Part shown: one piece after another, positions 8,227 to 16,659 of the stretch
Position numbering within the stretch: the stretch's first letter is position 1
Layout of the letters: each line of letters opens with the position of its first letter
DNA from: Oligella urethralis DSM 7531
GTDB taxonomy: Bacteria > Pseudomonadota > Gammaproteobacteria > Burkholderiales > Burkholderiaceae_B
Assembly: GCF_000372065.1 (NCBI RefSeq)
Contig: NZ_AQVB01000009.1
Location: forward strand, 26,847 to 90,846
Direction of reading: 5' to 3'
Length of the DNA: 64,000 nucleotides
Notes under the pieces: generated by a model
What the model saw: the letters and a program-made list of their open reading frames with translations, nothing else
Database searches by the model: none
What the model was told of the DNA's origin: nothing
Position numbers and translations under genes: made by a program

Positions 8227-10278
8227 TTATTCATCCACCATACCGTGGTGTCGTAATAAGGCAGCAGGATCCGCTGGGCGTCCACGGAACTTTTCAAAAA
8301 ACTCAGTTGCAGGCAAGGAGCCGCCAACGGCGAGAATTTCATTTTTAAAGTGTTCACCAGCTTGCGGGTTAAGCGTGCCAAATTCCTCTGTGGCATGCTC
8401 TTCAAAATAGCTATAGGCATCTGCTGAGAGCACTTCAGCCCACTTATAGCTATAGTAGCCAGCCGCATAACCACCCGCAAAAATATGGGAGAAATTATGC
8501 GGGAAACGGTGCCAGCTAGGTGGCATCAAGACCGCAACCTCCTGTCGAACCTCATCTAGCAGCGTCAGCACATCGGCGATGGTTTGTTGCTCCAATTGCT
8601 GGTGTAGCAGCATATCAAATAAGGCAAACTCCAACTGCCGTACGGTTTGCATACCGGTTTGGAAGTTTTTGGCGGCGATAATTTTGTCAAATAACTGGCG
8701 TGGCAAGGGCTCACCACTTTCTTGGTGACGGCTTAGCTTTTGCATCACCGGCCACTCATAGCAGAAGTTTTCCATAAACTGTGAGGGCAACTCGATCGCA
8801 TCCCATTCCACACTAGCAAAGGGTGAGGCAGAGGGCTCATCCACCTTGGAAAGGAGTGCATGCAGTGCATGACCCATTTCGTGGAATAGCGTCACCACAT
8901 CATCTAAACGCAGTAGACCAGCTTTAGCGCCTTGGGGTGGGGTAAAGTTACATGTTAAATAGACCACCGGCGTGATTAACTCACCCTGATGGCGTTGGCG
9001 AGTGCGCTCATTAGCTACCCAAGCACCACTTTGTTTGGCGTTACGGGCGTGTAAGTCAGTATATAAATAACCGATTAACTGATCTGCCTCTTTGAGGGCA
9101 AAGACCTTGGCGTCTTGATGCCACGTTTGGGCCTCCGTGGCTTCGAATTTGACCTTAAAGAGATGCTCAATAATCGTAAATAAACCATTTAATACCTGGT
9201 CTTCAGGTAGGTATTGTTTAACTTCTTCATCCGAATAAGCGAATTTCTTTTCGCGTAATCGCTCGGAGACATAGGCTAAATCCCATGGCTCCAACGCTGC
9301 CATACCCAGCTCTTGACGGGCAAAGGCGCTCAGTTCGGCCATATCTATTTCGGCAAATGGCTTAGCTTTGGCGGCTAAGTCACGAATAAAATCGATCACT
9401 TGCTGCGGGCTGTCGGCCATGCGTTTTTCTAATTGCATGGTGGCAAAATCCTTAAAGCCAAGTAATTTAGCAAGCTCAAGCCGTAGTTTTAGTAATGTTT
9501 CAATATTGTCAGAGTTATCAAACTGCTTATCACCTTGCTCTGAAGCAATGGTGGCATAGCCTTGATACATGCGTTGGCGTAGCGCTTGATTGCTAGCATA
9601 CTGCATCACAGGGAGATAGGAGGGCATTTTTAAAGTAAAGGTCCAACCTTTGCCACCGGCCAAGTCATTGGCCGCTGCTAATACTTGCTCTGGGATGCCA
9701 GCTACTTCTTCAGCATCTTCGGTGTGGTAGCTCCATTTGTCGGTTGCATCCAAAGCGTTTAGGGCAAATTGCTGACTGGTCATGGCGAGTTGCTCACTCA
9801 TCTCCGCATAGCGAGTTTTGGCTTCACCTTCTAAGCTTACGCCATTGAGTTCAAAGTCCTTGAGCGCTTCGGTGATAATGCGTTGACGAGTTTTGCTAAG
9901 CGCTTGGAAAGCCTCACTTTGGTGGAGCATTTGATACTGTTCAAATAGCGCCTTATTCAGACCAATCCAGGTCGAAAACTCAGACACTTGCGGTAATAGG
10001 GTATTGTAGGCGCTACGAACGGCATCGGTGTTGTGTACATTATTTAAGTGATTGACCACATTCCAAGCACGCCATAAGCGAGCCGTACCATATTCCATAG
10101 GTTCGATAAAGTTGTCCCAGTTGGGTTCCGCTACGGTGATTAATTGCTCAATCAGCGCTTTTGCTTCTTTGAGTAAAAACTCAATGGCCGGTACAATATG
10201 CTCGGGCTCAATCGCCTCATACGGCATTAATTGTTCAAGCGGCGTTAATAATGGGTTGTTACTAAGTTGCTCCGTCAT
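8227..10278 (-). CDS. prlC: Oligopeptidase A (M3 zinc metallopeptidase)
   Basis: A 683-residue cytoplasmic M3-family peptidase. The zinc motif HEMGH occupies 466-470 in a VVTLFHEMGHALHALL context, with the third ligand Glu expected about 25 residues on, within the segment following SVEWDAIELPSQFMENF. The length and the C-terminal G-G-Y-A-A-G-Y-Y-S-Y-K-W motif are those of PrlC/OpdA. It degrades short peptides, including cleaved signal peptides. It starts two bases after the folD stop with an AGGAG site inside the folD end, showing tight coupling. Confidence 0.95.
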   Translation of the reverse strand: MTEQLSNNPLLTPLEQLMPYEAIEPEHIVPAIEFLLKEAKALIEQLITVAEPNWDNFIEPMEYGTARLWRAWNVVNHLNNVHNTDAVRSAYNTLLPQVSEFSTWIGLNKALFEQYQMLHQSEAFQALSKTRQRIITEALKDFELNGVSLEGEAKTRYAEMSEQLAMTSQQFALNALDATDKWSYHTEDAEEVAGIPEQVLAAANDLAGGKGWTFTLKMPSYLPVMQYASNQALRQRMYQGYATIASEQGDKQFDNSDNIETLLKLRLELAKLLGFKDFATMQLEKRMADSPQQVIDFIRDLAAKAKPFAEIDMAELSAFARQELGMAALEPWDLAYVSERLREKKFAYSDEEVKQYLPEDQVLNGLFTIIEHLFKVKFEATEAQTWHQDAKVFALKEADQLIGYLYTDLHARNAKQSGAWVANERTRQRHQGELITPVVYLTCNFTPPQGAKAGLLRLDDVVTLFHEMGHALHALLSKVDEPSASPFASVEWDAIELPSQFMENFCYEWPVMQKLSRHQESGEPLPRQLFDKIIAAKNFQTGMQTVRQLEFALFDMLLHQQLEQQTIADVLTLLDEVRQEVAVLMPPSWHRFPHNFSHIFAGGYAAGYYSYKWAEVLSADAYSYFEEHATEEFGTLNPQAGEHFKNEILAVGGSLPATEFFEKFRGRPADPAALLRHHGMVDE

Positions 10279-10280
10279 AC

Positions 10281-11147
10281 TTAAGACAGCTCCTCTAGAC
10301 CATGTTGTTGCATCGTCGCTTGAATGGTATTAACTAATAGCATGGTGATGGTCATGGGACCCACGCCACCCGGTACTGGGGTGATGGCTGCCGCCACTTT
10401 GGATGCCTCATCAAAATTAACGTCACCCACTAGCTTGCCATTATCCAGGCGATTAATACCCACATCGATGACCACGGCACCGGGTTTAATCATGTCGCCG
10501 CTAATCATCATGGGTCGACCAGTGGCGACCACAAGCACATCGGCGCGCTTTGTGTGAGCGGCCAAATCCTTGGTTTTGGAGTTACAAATGGTGACGGTCG
10601 CACCGGCTTTTTGTAAGAGTAGGGCAATGGGTTTGCCAACAATATTACTGGCACCAACAATCACTGCTTCGGCACCGCGCAAGGTGACGTCCTGATCCTC
10701 TAGCATTTTCATGATGCCATAGGGGGTGCAAGGAATGAGTTGCGGTTCACCGGTCATTAGGGCGCCCGCATTTAAGCGGTGAAAGCCGTCCACATCCTTT
10801 TCGGCTTTGATATGTTGAATAATTAACTGGCTATCTAAATGATCCGGTAAGGGTAACTGCACCAAGATGCCATTCACCTTAGGATCCTCATTTAATTGAT
10901 GAATTTTAGCCAATAACTCTGCTTGAGAAATATCGCTAGGCAAGCTCACAACCTCGGAATCCAAGCCCATTTTGATAAAGGTATTGTGCTTATTACGCAC
11001 ATACACTTGGGAGGCAGGATCCTCACCCACTAAGACCACGGTTAGCGAGGGCGTGATGCCTTTTGCCTTAATTGCTTCAATGGTGGGCGCTAAACCCTGT
11101 TTGATTTTTTCTGATAAAGCTTTGCCGTCAATGATACTAGCGTTCAT
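10281..11147 (-). CDS. folD: Methylenetetrahydrofolate dehydrogenase/cyclohydrolase FolD
   Basis: A 288-residue bifunctional one-carbon enzyme that converts 5,10-methylene-THF to 10-formyl-THF through two steps using NADP. The family motifs are all seen: YVRNK near 50 (catalytic Lys), [12 protein letters not shown] near 95, [18 protein letters not shown], the nucleotide loop [11 protein letters not shown], and the C-terminal [12 protein letters not shown]. The length is standard. It lies 25 bases downstream of the response-regulator gene and 2 bases upstream of prlC. Its product feeds purine and formyl-Met synthesis. It is cytoplasmic. Confidence 0.97.
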   Translation of the reverse strand: MNASIIDGKALSEKIKQGLAPTIEAIKAKGITPSLTVVLVGEDPASQVYVRNKHNTFIKMGLDSEVVSLPSDISQAELLAKIHQLNEDPKVNGILVQLPLPDHLDSQLIIQHIKAEKDVDGFHRLNAGALMTGEPQLIPCTPYGIMKMLEDQDVTLRGAEAVIVGASNIVGKPIALLLQKAGATVTICNSKTKDLAAHTKRADVLVVATGRPMMISGDMIKPGAVVIDVGINRLDNGKLVGDVNFDEASKVAAAITPVPGGVGPMTITMLLVNTIQATMQQHGLEELS

Positions 11148-11172
11148 ACAAAAACTTGGATCCTTTAGATAA

Positions 11173-11781
11173 TTACTTCTTTAAAACGATTTTCATGAGG
11201 TCTGCAACGGTGCTGACCTCGAGCTTTTCCATGATATTGGCACGATGTGCTTCTACCGTTTTGATACTGATACTGAGGTCATCGGCAATTTGCTTATTCA
11301 GACGACCAGCCACAATACGCTCAAGTACTTGCTCTTCACGTGAGGTAAGGCGGGCTAATAAACTGTCTACCGCTTGTTGAGAAATCGCTTCCTGCATTTG
11401 TTCATAAGCCTGATCGAGGAAACGCGCAATGACGGGTTTGATATCTTCAAGATTAAAAGGCTTTTCAATAAAGTCTACTGCGCCTTTTTTCATGGTTGAA
11501 ACCGCCATATTCACATCGCCATGACCGGTGATGAAAATAATGGGTAGGGTGGCTTTACGCTCTAATAACTGCTCTTGTAGTTGTAAGCCAGACATACCCG
11601 GCATCCGTACATCAGTGATTAAGACACTGACAAGATTAGGATTGTAATGCTCTAAAAACTCCTCACCACTGGCAAATGTCTGTACTCGGTAGTTTTGAGT
11701 TTCTAGTAGTAGACGCAGTGAATCTCTAACGGCATCATCATCATCAACAATAAAAATTACACTATTACTATGGTCTATCAT
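11173..11781 (-). CDS. FixJ/NarL-type response regulator
   Basis: A 202-residue two-component regulator. The receiver domain (residues 5-120) has the acidic pair in IFIVDDDDA, phosphoacceptor Asp57 in LITDVRMPG, a Thr in FITGHGD and the conserved Lys in DFIEKPF. A LuxR-type helix-turn-helix follows (about 138-198, [27 protein letters not shown] and [11 protein letters not shown] segments). The organisation matches FixJ/TodT-type regulators. It follows its kinase gene by 2 bases, so the pair is co-translated. The target genes are unknown; the divergent aceE operon is one candidate by position. Confidence 0.9.
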   Translation of the reverse strand: MIDHSNSVIFIVDDDDAVRDSLRLLLETQNYRVQTFASGEEFLEHYNPNLVSVLITDVRMPGMSGLQLQEQLLERKATLPIIFITGHGDVNMAVSTMKKGAVDFIEKPFNLEDIKPVIARFLDQAYEQMQEAISQQAVDSLLARLTSREEQVLERIVAGRLNKQIADDLSISIKTVEAHRANIMEKLEVSTVADLMKIVLKK

Positions 11782-11783
11782 AA

Positions 11784-13538
11784 TTAATTTATTGCTCCAT
11801 TTTGTGAAATTGAGTTATCAGCTTTTCTATAACAGGGAATTCTGAATGTAAATATTGTACCGCCACTAGGATTATTTTCAGCCCATAATCTACCGCGGTG
11901 TGATTCTATAATTGAGCGACAGATATTTAAGCCAATACCTAGCCCCTCTTTTTTGGTACTGTAAAAGGGTTCAAATAAGCGTTCAGGATCCTTGAGGCCA
12001 TGGCCACTATCAATGACTTGCACCTGAATTTCTAAGCCCACTTGGGATATATTCACATACAGTGTCTCGTGCTCACTTTGACTCATCGCTTCGATGCCAT
12101 TTTTAACCAGATTTAGGAGTACCTGCTCAATTAATATTGGATCGGCATAGACCTCAGGCAGGTCCTCGGGCAGATTCACCTCAATTTGCTTACTATATTT
12201 GCGACTTTCAAAAAAAGCTAAATCCATTGTGTTTTCAACTATGGTATCAATTTTAACGGCTTGACGTTCGGGCTCATTACGGCGCACAAAATCACGGATA
12301 CGACCGATAATTCGTCCGGCCCGTTCGGCTTGAGAAACGGATTTATCCAGCACCTGTAATAAGCGCTCTTGATCCAGATGCTCACTTTTAATTAAGGCGG
12401 CAATGGCTGAGTTGTAATTGACAATGGCAGTGAGTGGCTGATTCAGCTCATGGGCCAAAGAACTTGCCATTTCGCCCAGTGTGCTTAAACGGCCGCTTAA
12501 CTGCACCTTTTCCTGCTGCGCACTGAGTTTTTGCTCATACTCACGGCGCTGAGAAATATCACGTGCTACTTGTAAACGTACCTTACGCCCATCAGTCCAG
12601 TTTAAGGTGCGATGTTGCACTTCAAACCAGGCACCGATCTGTGCGATGTAGAGCTCGTTATTTGCCAAGGGATCATTTTCATGATGTGCGGTGGCGGCAT
12701 TATAAAGTAAGGTATGGCCATGTGCTTCTGAACCCCAAAGTCGACGATAGGTACGATTGGCAAAGAGTAGTTCGGTGCCATTGGGCGTATCGGCGACTAC
12801 CGAAATCGTATCATCCAGACTTTCCAATACTGTCATAAAGCGTTCGTGCGCTGCTGTTAAAGCCTCACGAATACGCTTAGGCTCCGTAATATCGGTCATT
12901 GAGGTCATCCAACCGATTTGTTCACCATTTGGGTCCATCAGCGGGGACACATACAGACGGGCCGTAAAAATAGAGCCGTCCCGGCGCTTTGCCTCCATCT
13001 CCATGCCCGAGCTTGGGGTCTTGCCACTTAAGACGATATCTAGGTATTTCTCATGTTGTTCGAACTTATCCTCCACCCAATAGGGATAGGGGAAAAGCGT
13101 GCCTAGTAATTCAGATTCATTCCATCCAACCATACGGCAAAAAGCGGGATTCACATACACCACACGACCCTGCAAATCTAAAACGCGCATCCCGGTGGAC
13201 ATGGAGTTTTCCATGGCACGTCTAAAGGTGGTTTCTAAAAAGAGCTGCTCCTCAGCCTCAGAGCGGATACGGGTGTAATGCCACAGGGTTAGTAAACTGA
13301 TGACGATGGTAAATGACATGGCCACCACCAGAAAAATCAATAACTGGTGCCTGACCTCCTCCGTGTTTGAATAGAGAATGGCGTGCTGATGTTGAATCTT
13401 TTGAATTGCCATAAAGGCAAAAATCACTAAGACATAGAGCACTAATACAAAGACCGGAATGATCCAATGCATTCTACGCTTATTTTCGTTTTTAAGCGTT
13501 TGGGGCAAAATAAGCGAAAGATGGGAGTTTGACGCCAT
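11784..13538 (-). CDS. Membrane PAS-domain sensor histidine kinase
   Basis: A 584-residue kinase. Two membrane helices (about 24-45 and 66-88) enclose a short periplasmic loop of about 20 residues. Then come two PAS domains (about 105-220 and 232-335), a HisKA domain with phosphoacceptor His363 in SSLAHELNQPLTAIVN, and an ATPase domain with N box (LLNLVKNGIEAM), G1 (DSGHGL) and G2 (GLGIGLNICRSII). The small periplasmic loop suggests that sensing is cytoplasmic, through the PAS domains. No haem or flavin ligand can be assigned from sequence. It is first in a transcript running into the FixJ-type regulator and possibly folD-prlC, divergent from aceE. Confidence 0.9.
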   Translation of the reverse strand: MASNSHLSLILPQTLKNENKRRMHWIIPVFVLVLYVLVIFAFMAIQKIQHQHAILYSNTEEVRHQLLIFLVVAMSFTIVISLLTLWHYTRIRSEAEEQLFLETTFRRAMENSMSTGMRVLDLQGRVVYVNPAFCRMVGWNESELLGTLFPYPYWVEDKFEQHEKYLDIVLSGKTPSSGMEMEAKRRDGSIFTARLYVSPLMDPNGEQIGWMTSMTDITEPKRIREALTAAHERFMTVLESLDDTISVVADTPNGTELLFANRTYRRLWGSEAHGHTLLYNAATAHHENDPLANNELYIAQIGAWFEVQHRTLNWTDGRKVRLQVARDISQRREYEQKLSAQQEKVQLSGRLSTLGEMASSLAHELNQPLTAIVNYNSAIAALIKSEHLDQERLLQVLDKSVSQAERAGRIIGRIRDFVRRNEPERQAVKIDTIVENTMDLAFFESRKYSKQIEVNLPEDLPEVYADPILIEQVLLNLVKNGIEAMSQSEHETLYVNISQVGLEIQVQVIDSGHGLKDPERLFEPFYSTKKEGLGIGLNICRSIIESHRGRLWAENNPSGGTIFTFRIPCYRKADNSISQNGAIN

Positions 13539-13754
13539 ATCAATCTACTAAAAACTACTCACTAAACCGTGTAAAAGGATTGTGATGCCGAAATTGTATA
13601 TAAGCGTTTTATTTTAACAAGTTTAGTAAGACGAACTTAGTAAAGTAGGCAGCTTAAAAAAATACTTTATTGAGCTAGCTGAGTGTGCCGTTACGTGAAG
13701 TCTGAATTTGAATATTTCACTATGCAAAATATAATATTACAATATGAAAAATCC

Positions 13755-13782
13755 TTGACAAAATATCGGTTTTTTCTAGAAT
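13755..13782 (+). promoter_or_regulatory. Sigma-70 promoter of the aceE-aceF-lpdA operon
   Basis: A consensus -35 TTGACA (13755-13760), a 16-base spacer and a -10 TAGAAT (13777-13782). It is the best promoter match in the region. Transcription would start near 13789, giving an aceE leader of about 160 bases that includes the inverted repeat at 13811-13849. Confidence 0.8.
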
Positions 13783-13810
13783 TAGCCTGTACGAGTTTAA
13801 ATTTGTTTGA

Positions 13811-13849
13811 GGTTAATCATTAGGACAGTGCTGTCTTAGGTATTTAACC
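13811..13849. repeat. Nested inverted repeat in the aceE leader
   Basis: The outer arms GGTTAA (13811-13816) and TTAACC (13844-13849) enclose a near-perfect inner palindrome GACAG-TG-CTGTC (13824-13835), extended by flanking TA/TA. It lies about 30-60 bases downstream of the predicted -10 element. It could be a repressor operator or a leader RNA stem-loop. Confidence 0.6.
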
Positions 13850-13947
13850 GATCGCATTTTTAATTAAAGTTGTATATCCTATAAATTATTAAAGTCATTT
13901 TATGAATTAGCGATGACTTAATTCAACCACTATTAGAGGAGTCTCGA

Positions 13948-16644
13948 ATGGATAAAGATTATTCGGCAACCAGTATTCCAGATATTGATGAGGTCGAAAC
14001 CCAGGAATGGTTGGAATCGTTGGAGGCGGTATTAGACCGTGAGGGTACAGAGAGAGCGCACTTTTTAATCGAGAAGCTAACGGATTTAGCACGCCGTTCG
14101 GGTTCAAATATCCCTTATTCTCCTTATACAGCCTATTTAAATACCATTCCTCCTGGGCAGGAGCCACCTAATCCGGGTAACTTAGAATTGGAAGCACGCA
14201 TTCGTGCCTATATTCGTTGGAACTCTGTGGCAATGGTGGTAAAAGCTAATCTTCATGAAACTGAGGGTGGCGGTGGTTTAGGTGGCCATATGGCTTCATA
14301 CGCTTCTTTAGCGACCATGATCGAAAGTGGTCAAAACCATTTCTGGCATGCTGAGTCTGAGGACCATGGCGGCGACTTGGTGTATTTCCAAGGTCATTCT
14401 TCACCGGGTATTTACGGTCGTGCTTATTTAGAGGGCCGTATTAGTGAGGAGCAGTTGGATAACTTCCGTCAGGAGGTTGATGGTAAGGGTCTATCTTCTT
14501 ATCCTCACCCGCACCTAATGCCTGATTTCTGGCAGTTTCCGACGGTATCCATGGGCTTAGGCCCGATGATGGCGATTTATCAGGCGCGTTTCTTAAAGTA
14601 TTTACATGCACGTGGCATTGCCGATACCTCTAAGCGTAAGGTTTGGGTATTCTGCGGTGATGGTGAGATGGATGAGCCAGAGTCTTTAGGCGCGATTGGT
14701 CTGGCTGCGCGTGAAAAACTGGATAATTTGATCTTTGTGATTAACTGCAACCTGCAGCGTCTAGATGGTCCAGTACGTGGTAACGGCAAAATCATCCAAG
14801 AGCTTGAGGGTGAATTCCGTGGTTCTGGTTGGAATGTGATTAAGCTGATTTGGGGTAGCTATTGGGATCCATTATTGGCGCGCGATAAGGATGGCATTTT
14901 ACGCAAGGTGATGGAAGAGACCATTGATGGTGAATACCAAGCCTATAAGGCCAATGACGGTGCTTATGTGCGCAAGCATTTCTTCGGCAAGGATCCACGT
15001 CTTTTAGAGATGGTTAGCCGCATGAGTGATGAGCAGATTTGGCGTTTAAATCGCGGCGGTCACGATCCTAACAAGGTATATGCTGCCTTTGATGCGGCGA
15101 TGAAAACTGAGGGTCAGCCCACAGTGATTCTTGCCAAAACGATTAAAGGCTATGCCTTGGGTGAAACAGTTCAGGGTAAGAACCCTTCGCATCAGCAAAA
15201 GAAACTAGAGGAAGAGGCGTTACGTGATTTACGTGATCGCTTAAATATTCCTATTCCAGATGACAAGATTAGCGAAATTCCATACTTCCGTCCATCTGAA
15301 GACTCTGCCGAAATGCGTTACTTGCGTGAGCGACGTGAGCAGTTAGGCGGTTTTTATCCGCGCCGTCGTCGTGATGCTGATGAGCGCTTAACGGTACCGG
15401 GCCTAGAGTACTTTAAATCGGTGACTGAGCCCACGCCAGAAGGGCGTGAGATGTCTACGACACAAGCCTTTGTGCGTTTCTTAAACCAATTGCTACGGGA
15501 TAAGCAATTAGGTCATCGGGTGGTGCCGATTTTATCGGATGAGGGTCGTACCTTTGGGATGGAGGGTTTATTCCGTCAAATCGGTATTTATGCCCCAGAG
15601 GGTCAGAAGTATACGCCGGTCGATAAAGATCAAGTGATGTACTATCGTGAATCAGAATCCGGTCAGCTTTTACAAGAGGGTATTACCGAAGCGGGTGCGA
15701 CGTGTTCGTGGATTGCAGCAGCCACGTCTTACTCTACCAGTAATCGCATTATGATTCCGTTCTTTGTGTATTACTCAATGTTCGGCTTCCAACGTGTGGG
15801 CGATTTATTGTGGGCGGCCGGTGATATTCAAGCGCGCGGCTTCTTATTGGGTGGTACCGCAGGTCGAACCACGCTTAACGGCGAGGGCTTGCAGCACGAA
15901 GACGGTCATAGCTTATTGCTATCTTCTACCATTCCGAATTGTGTATCCTACGATCCCGCCTTTGGTCATGAGGTGGCTGTAATTATGCAGCATGGTCTAA
16001 AACGTATGGTTCAGGATCAGGAAAATGTCTTCTACTACATCACCTTGATGAATGAAAACTATGCTATGCCTGGTCTTAAAGCGGGTGATGAAGAGGGCAT
16101 CCTCAAGGGTATGTATCGCTTTAGCGAGGGCAAAGGCGGTGAGCACAAGGTTAACTTACTCGGTTCTGGTACGATTTTGCGTGAAAGCATTGCAGCGCAA
16201 AAGCTACTCGAAGAGGATTGGGGGGTTGCCGCTGATGTGTGGAGTGTGACTAGCTTTACCGAGTTACGTCGCGAGGGTTTAGATGTTAATCGTCAAAACT
16301 TATTAAATCCAACCGCAACACAAAAAGTGCCTTATGTGACGCAATTATTAAGTGAGTCTGAAGGCCCCATTATTGCAAGCACCGACTATATGAAGGCGGT
16401 GGCCGATCAGATCCGCGAATTTATCCCTCAAGGGCGTAGCTACCGTGTCTTGGGTACGGACGGTTTTGGTCGCTCTGATTTCCGTCATCAGCTGCGTAAA
16501 CACTTTGAAGTGGATCGCTATTTTATTACCTTAGCGGCACTCAGAAGCTTAGCGGATGAGGGTAAGATTCCAATGGATAAAGTGGTTGAGGCCATTGATA
16601 TATATGGCATCGATGCGAATAAACCTAACCCACATCACGCTTAA
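13948..16644 (+). CDS. aceE: Pyruvate dehydrogenase E1 component (homodimeric)
   Basis: An 898-residue homodimeric E1 subunit that decarboxylates pyruvate with thiamine diphosphate and transfers the acetyl group to the lipoyl arm of AceF. The TPP-binding motif is seen as F-C-G-D-G-E-M-D-E-P-E-S then N-L-I-F-V-I-N-C-N, roughly residues 233-270. The N-terminal half has the E1 pattern ESGGG/EGGGGLGGH near 110, and the substrate-channel region S-Y-P-H-P-H-L-M-P-D-F-W is present. Length matches the roughly 890-residue gammaproteobacterial/betaproteobacterial type, not the alpha2beta2 type. A GAGGAG site precedes the ATG. It is first in the operon, 15 bases before aceF. Confidence 0.98.
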   Translation: MDKDYSATSIPDIDEVETQEWLESLEAVLDREGTERAHFLIEKLTDLARRSGSNIPYSPYTAYLNTIPPGQEPPNPGNLELEARIRAYIRWNSVAMVVKANLHETEGGGGLGGHMASYASLATMIESGQNHFWHAESEDHGGDLVYFQGHSSPGIYGRAYLEGRISEEQLDNFRQEVDGKGLSSYPHPHLMPDFWQFPTVSMGLGPMMAIYQARFLKYLHARGIADTSKRKVWVFCGDGEMDEPESLGAIGLAAREKLDNLIFVINCNLQRLDGPVRGNGKIIQELEGEFRGSGWNVIKLIWGSYWDPLLARDKDGILRKVMEETIDGEYQAYKANDGAYVRKHFFGKDPRLLEMVSRMSDEQIWRLNRGGHDPNKVYAAFDAAMKTEGQPTVILAKTIKGYALGETVQGKNPSHQQKKLEEEALRDLRDRLNIPIPDDKISEIPYFRPSEDSAEMRYLRERREQLGGFYPRRRRDADERLTVPGLEYFKSVTEPTPEGREMSTTQAFVRFLNQLLRDKQLGHRVVPILSDEGRTFGMEGLFRQIGIYAPEGQKYTPVDKDQVMYYRESESGQLLQEGITEAGATCSWIAAATSYSTSNRIMIPFFVYYSMFGFQRVGDLLWAAGDIQARGFLLGGTAGRTTLNGEGLQHEDGHSLLLSSTIPNCVSYDPAFGHEVAVIMQHGLKRMVQDQENVFYYITLMNENYAMPGLKAGDEEGILKGMYRFSEGKGGEHKVNLLGSGTILRESIAAQKLLEEDWGVAADVWSVTSFTELRREGLDVNRQNLLNPTATQKVPYVTQLLSESEGPIIASTDYMKAVADQIREFIPQGRSYRVLGTDGFGRSDFRHQLRKHFEVDRYFITLAALRSLADEGKIPMDKVVEAIDIYGIDANKPNPHHA

Positions 16645-16659
16645 TGGAGAAACATCAAG

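Larger units (their letters stand above)
13539..13947. other. Divergent regulatory region between the sensor kinase and aceE
   Basis: A 409-base AT-rich region without a credible gene. It contains a strong plus-strand promoter (13755-13782), an AT-rich imperfect palindrome just upstream of its -35 (TTTCA at 13715 to TGAAA at 13749, core AATATAATATT at 13728-13738), and a nested inverted repeat in the leader (13811-13849). The kinase promoter must be near the left end on the other strand but is not obvious. No PdhR-type operator (AATTGGT..ACCAATT) was seen. Confidence 0.7.

Noticed and set aside
8205-8480. A 91-codon frame overlapping the 3' end of prlC
   Set aside because: It lies in another frame of a certain gene and has no ribosome site or family resemblance.
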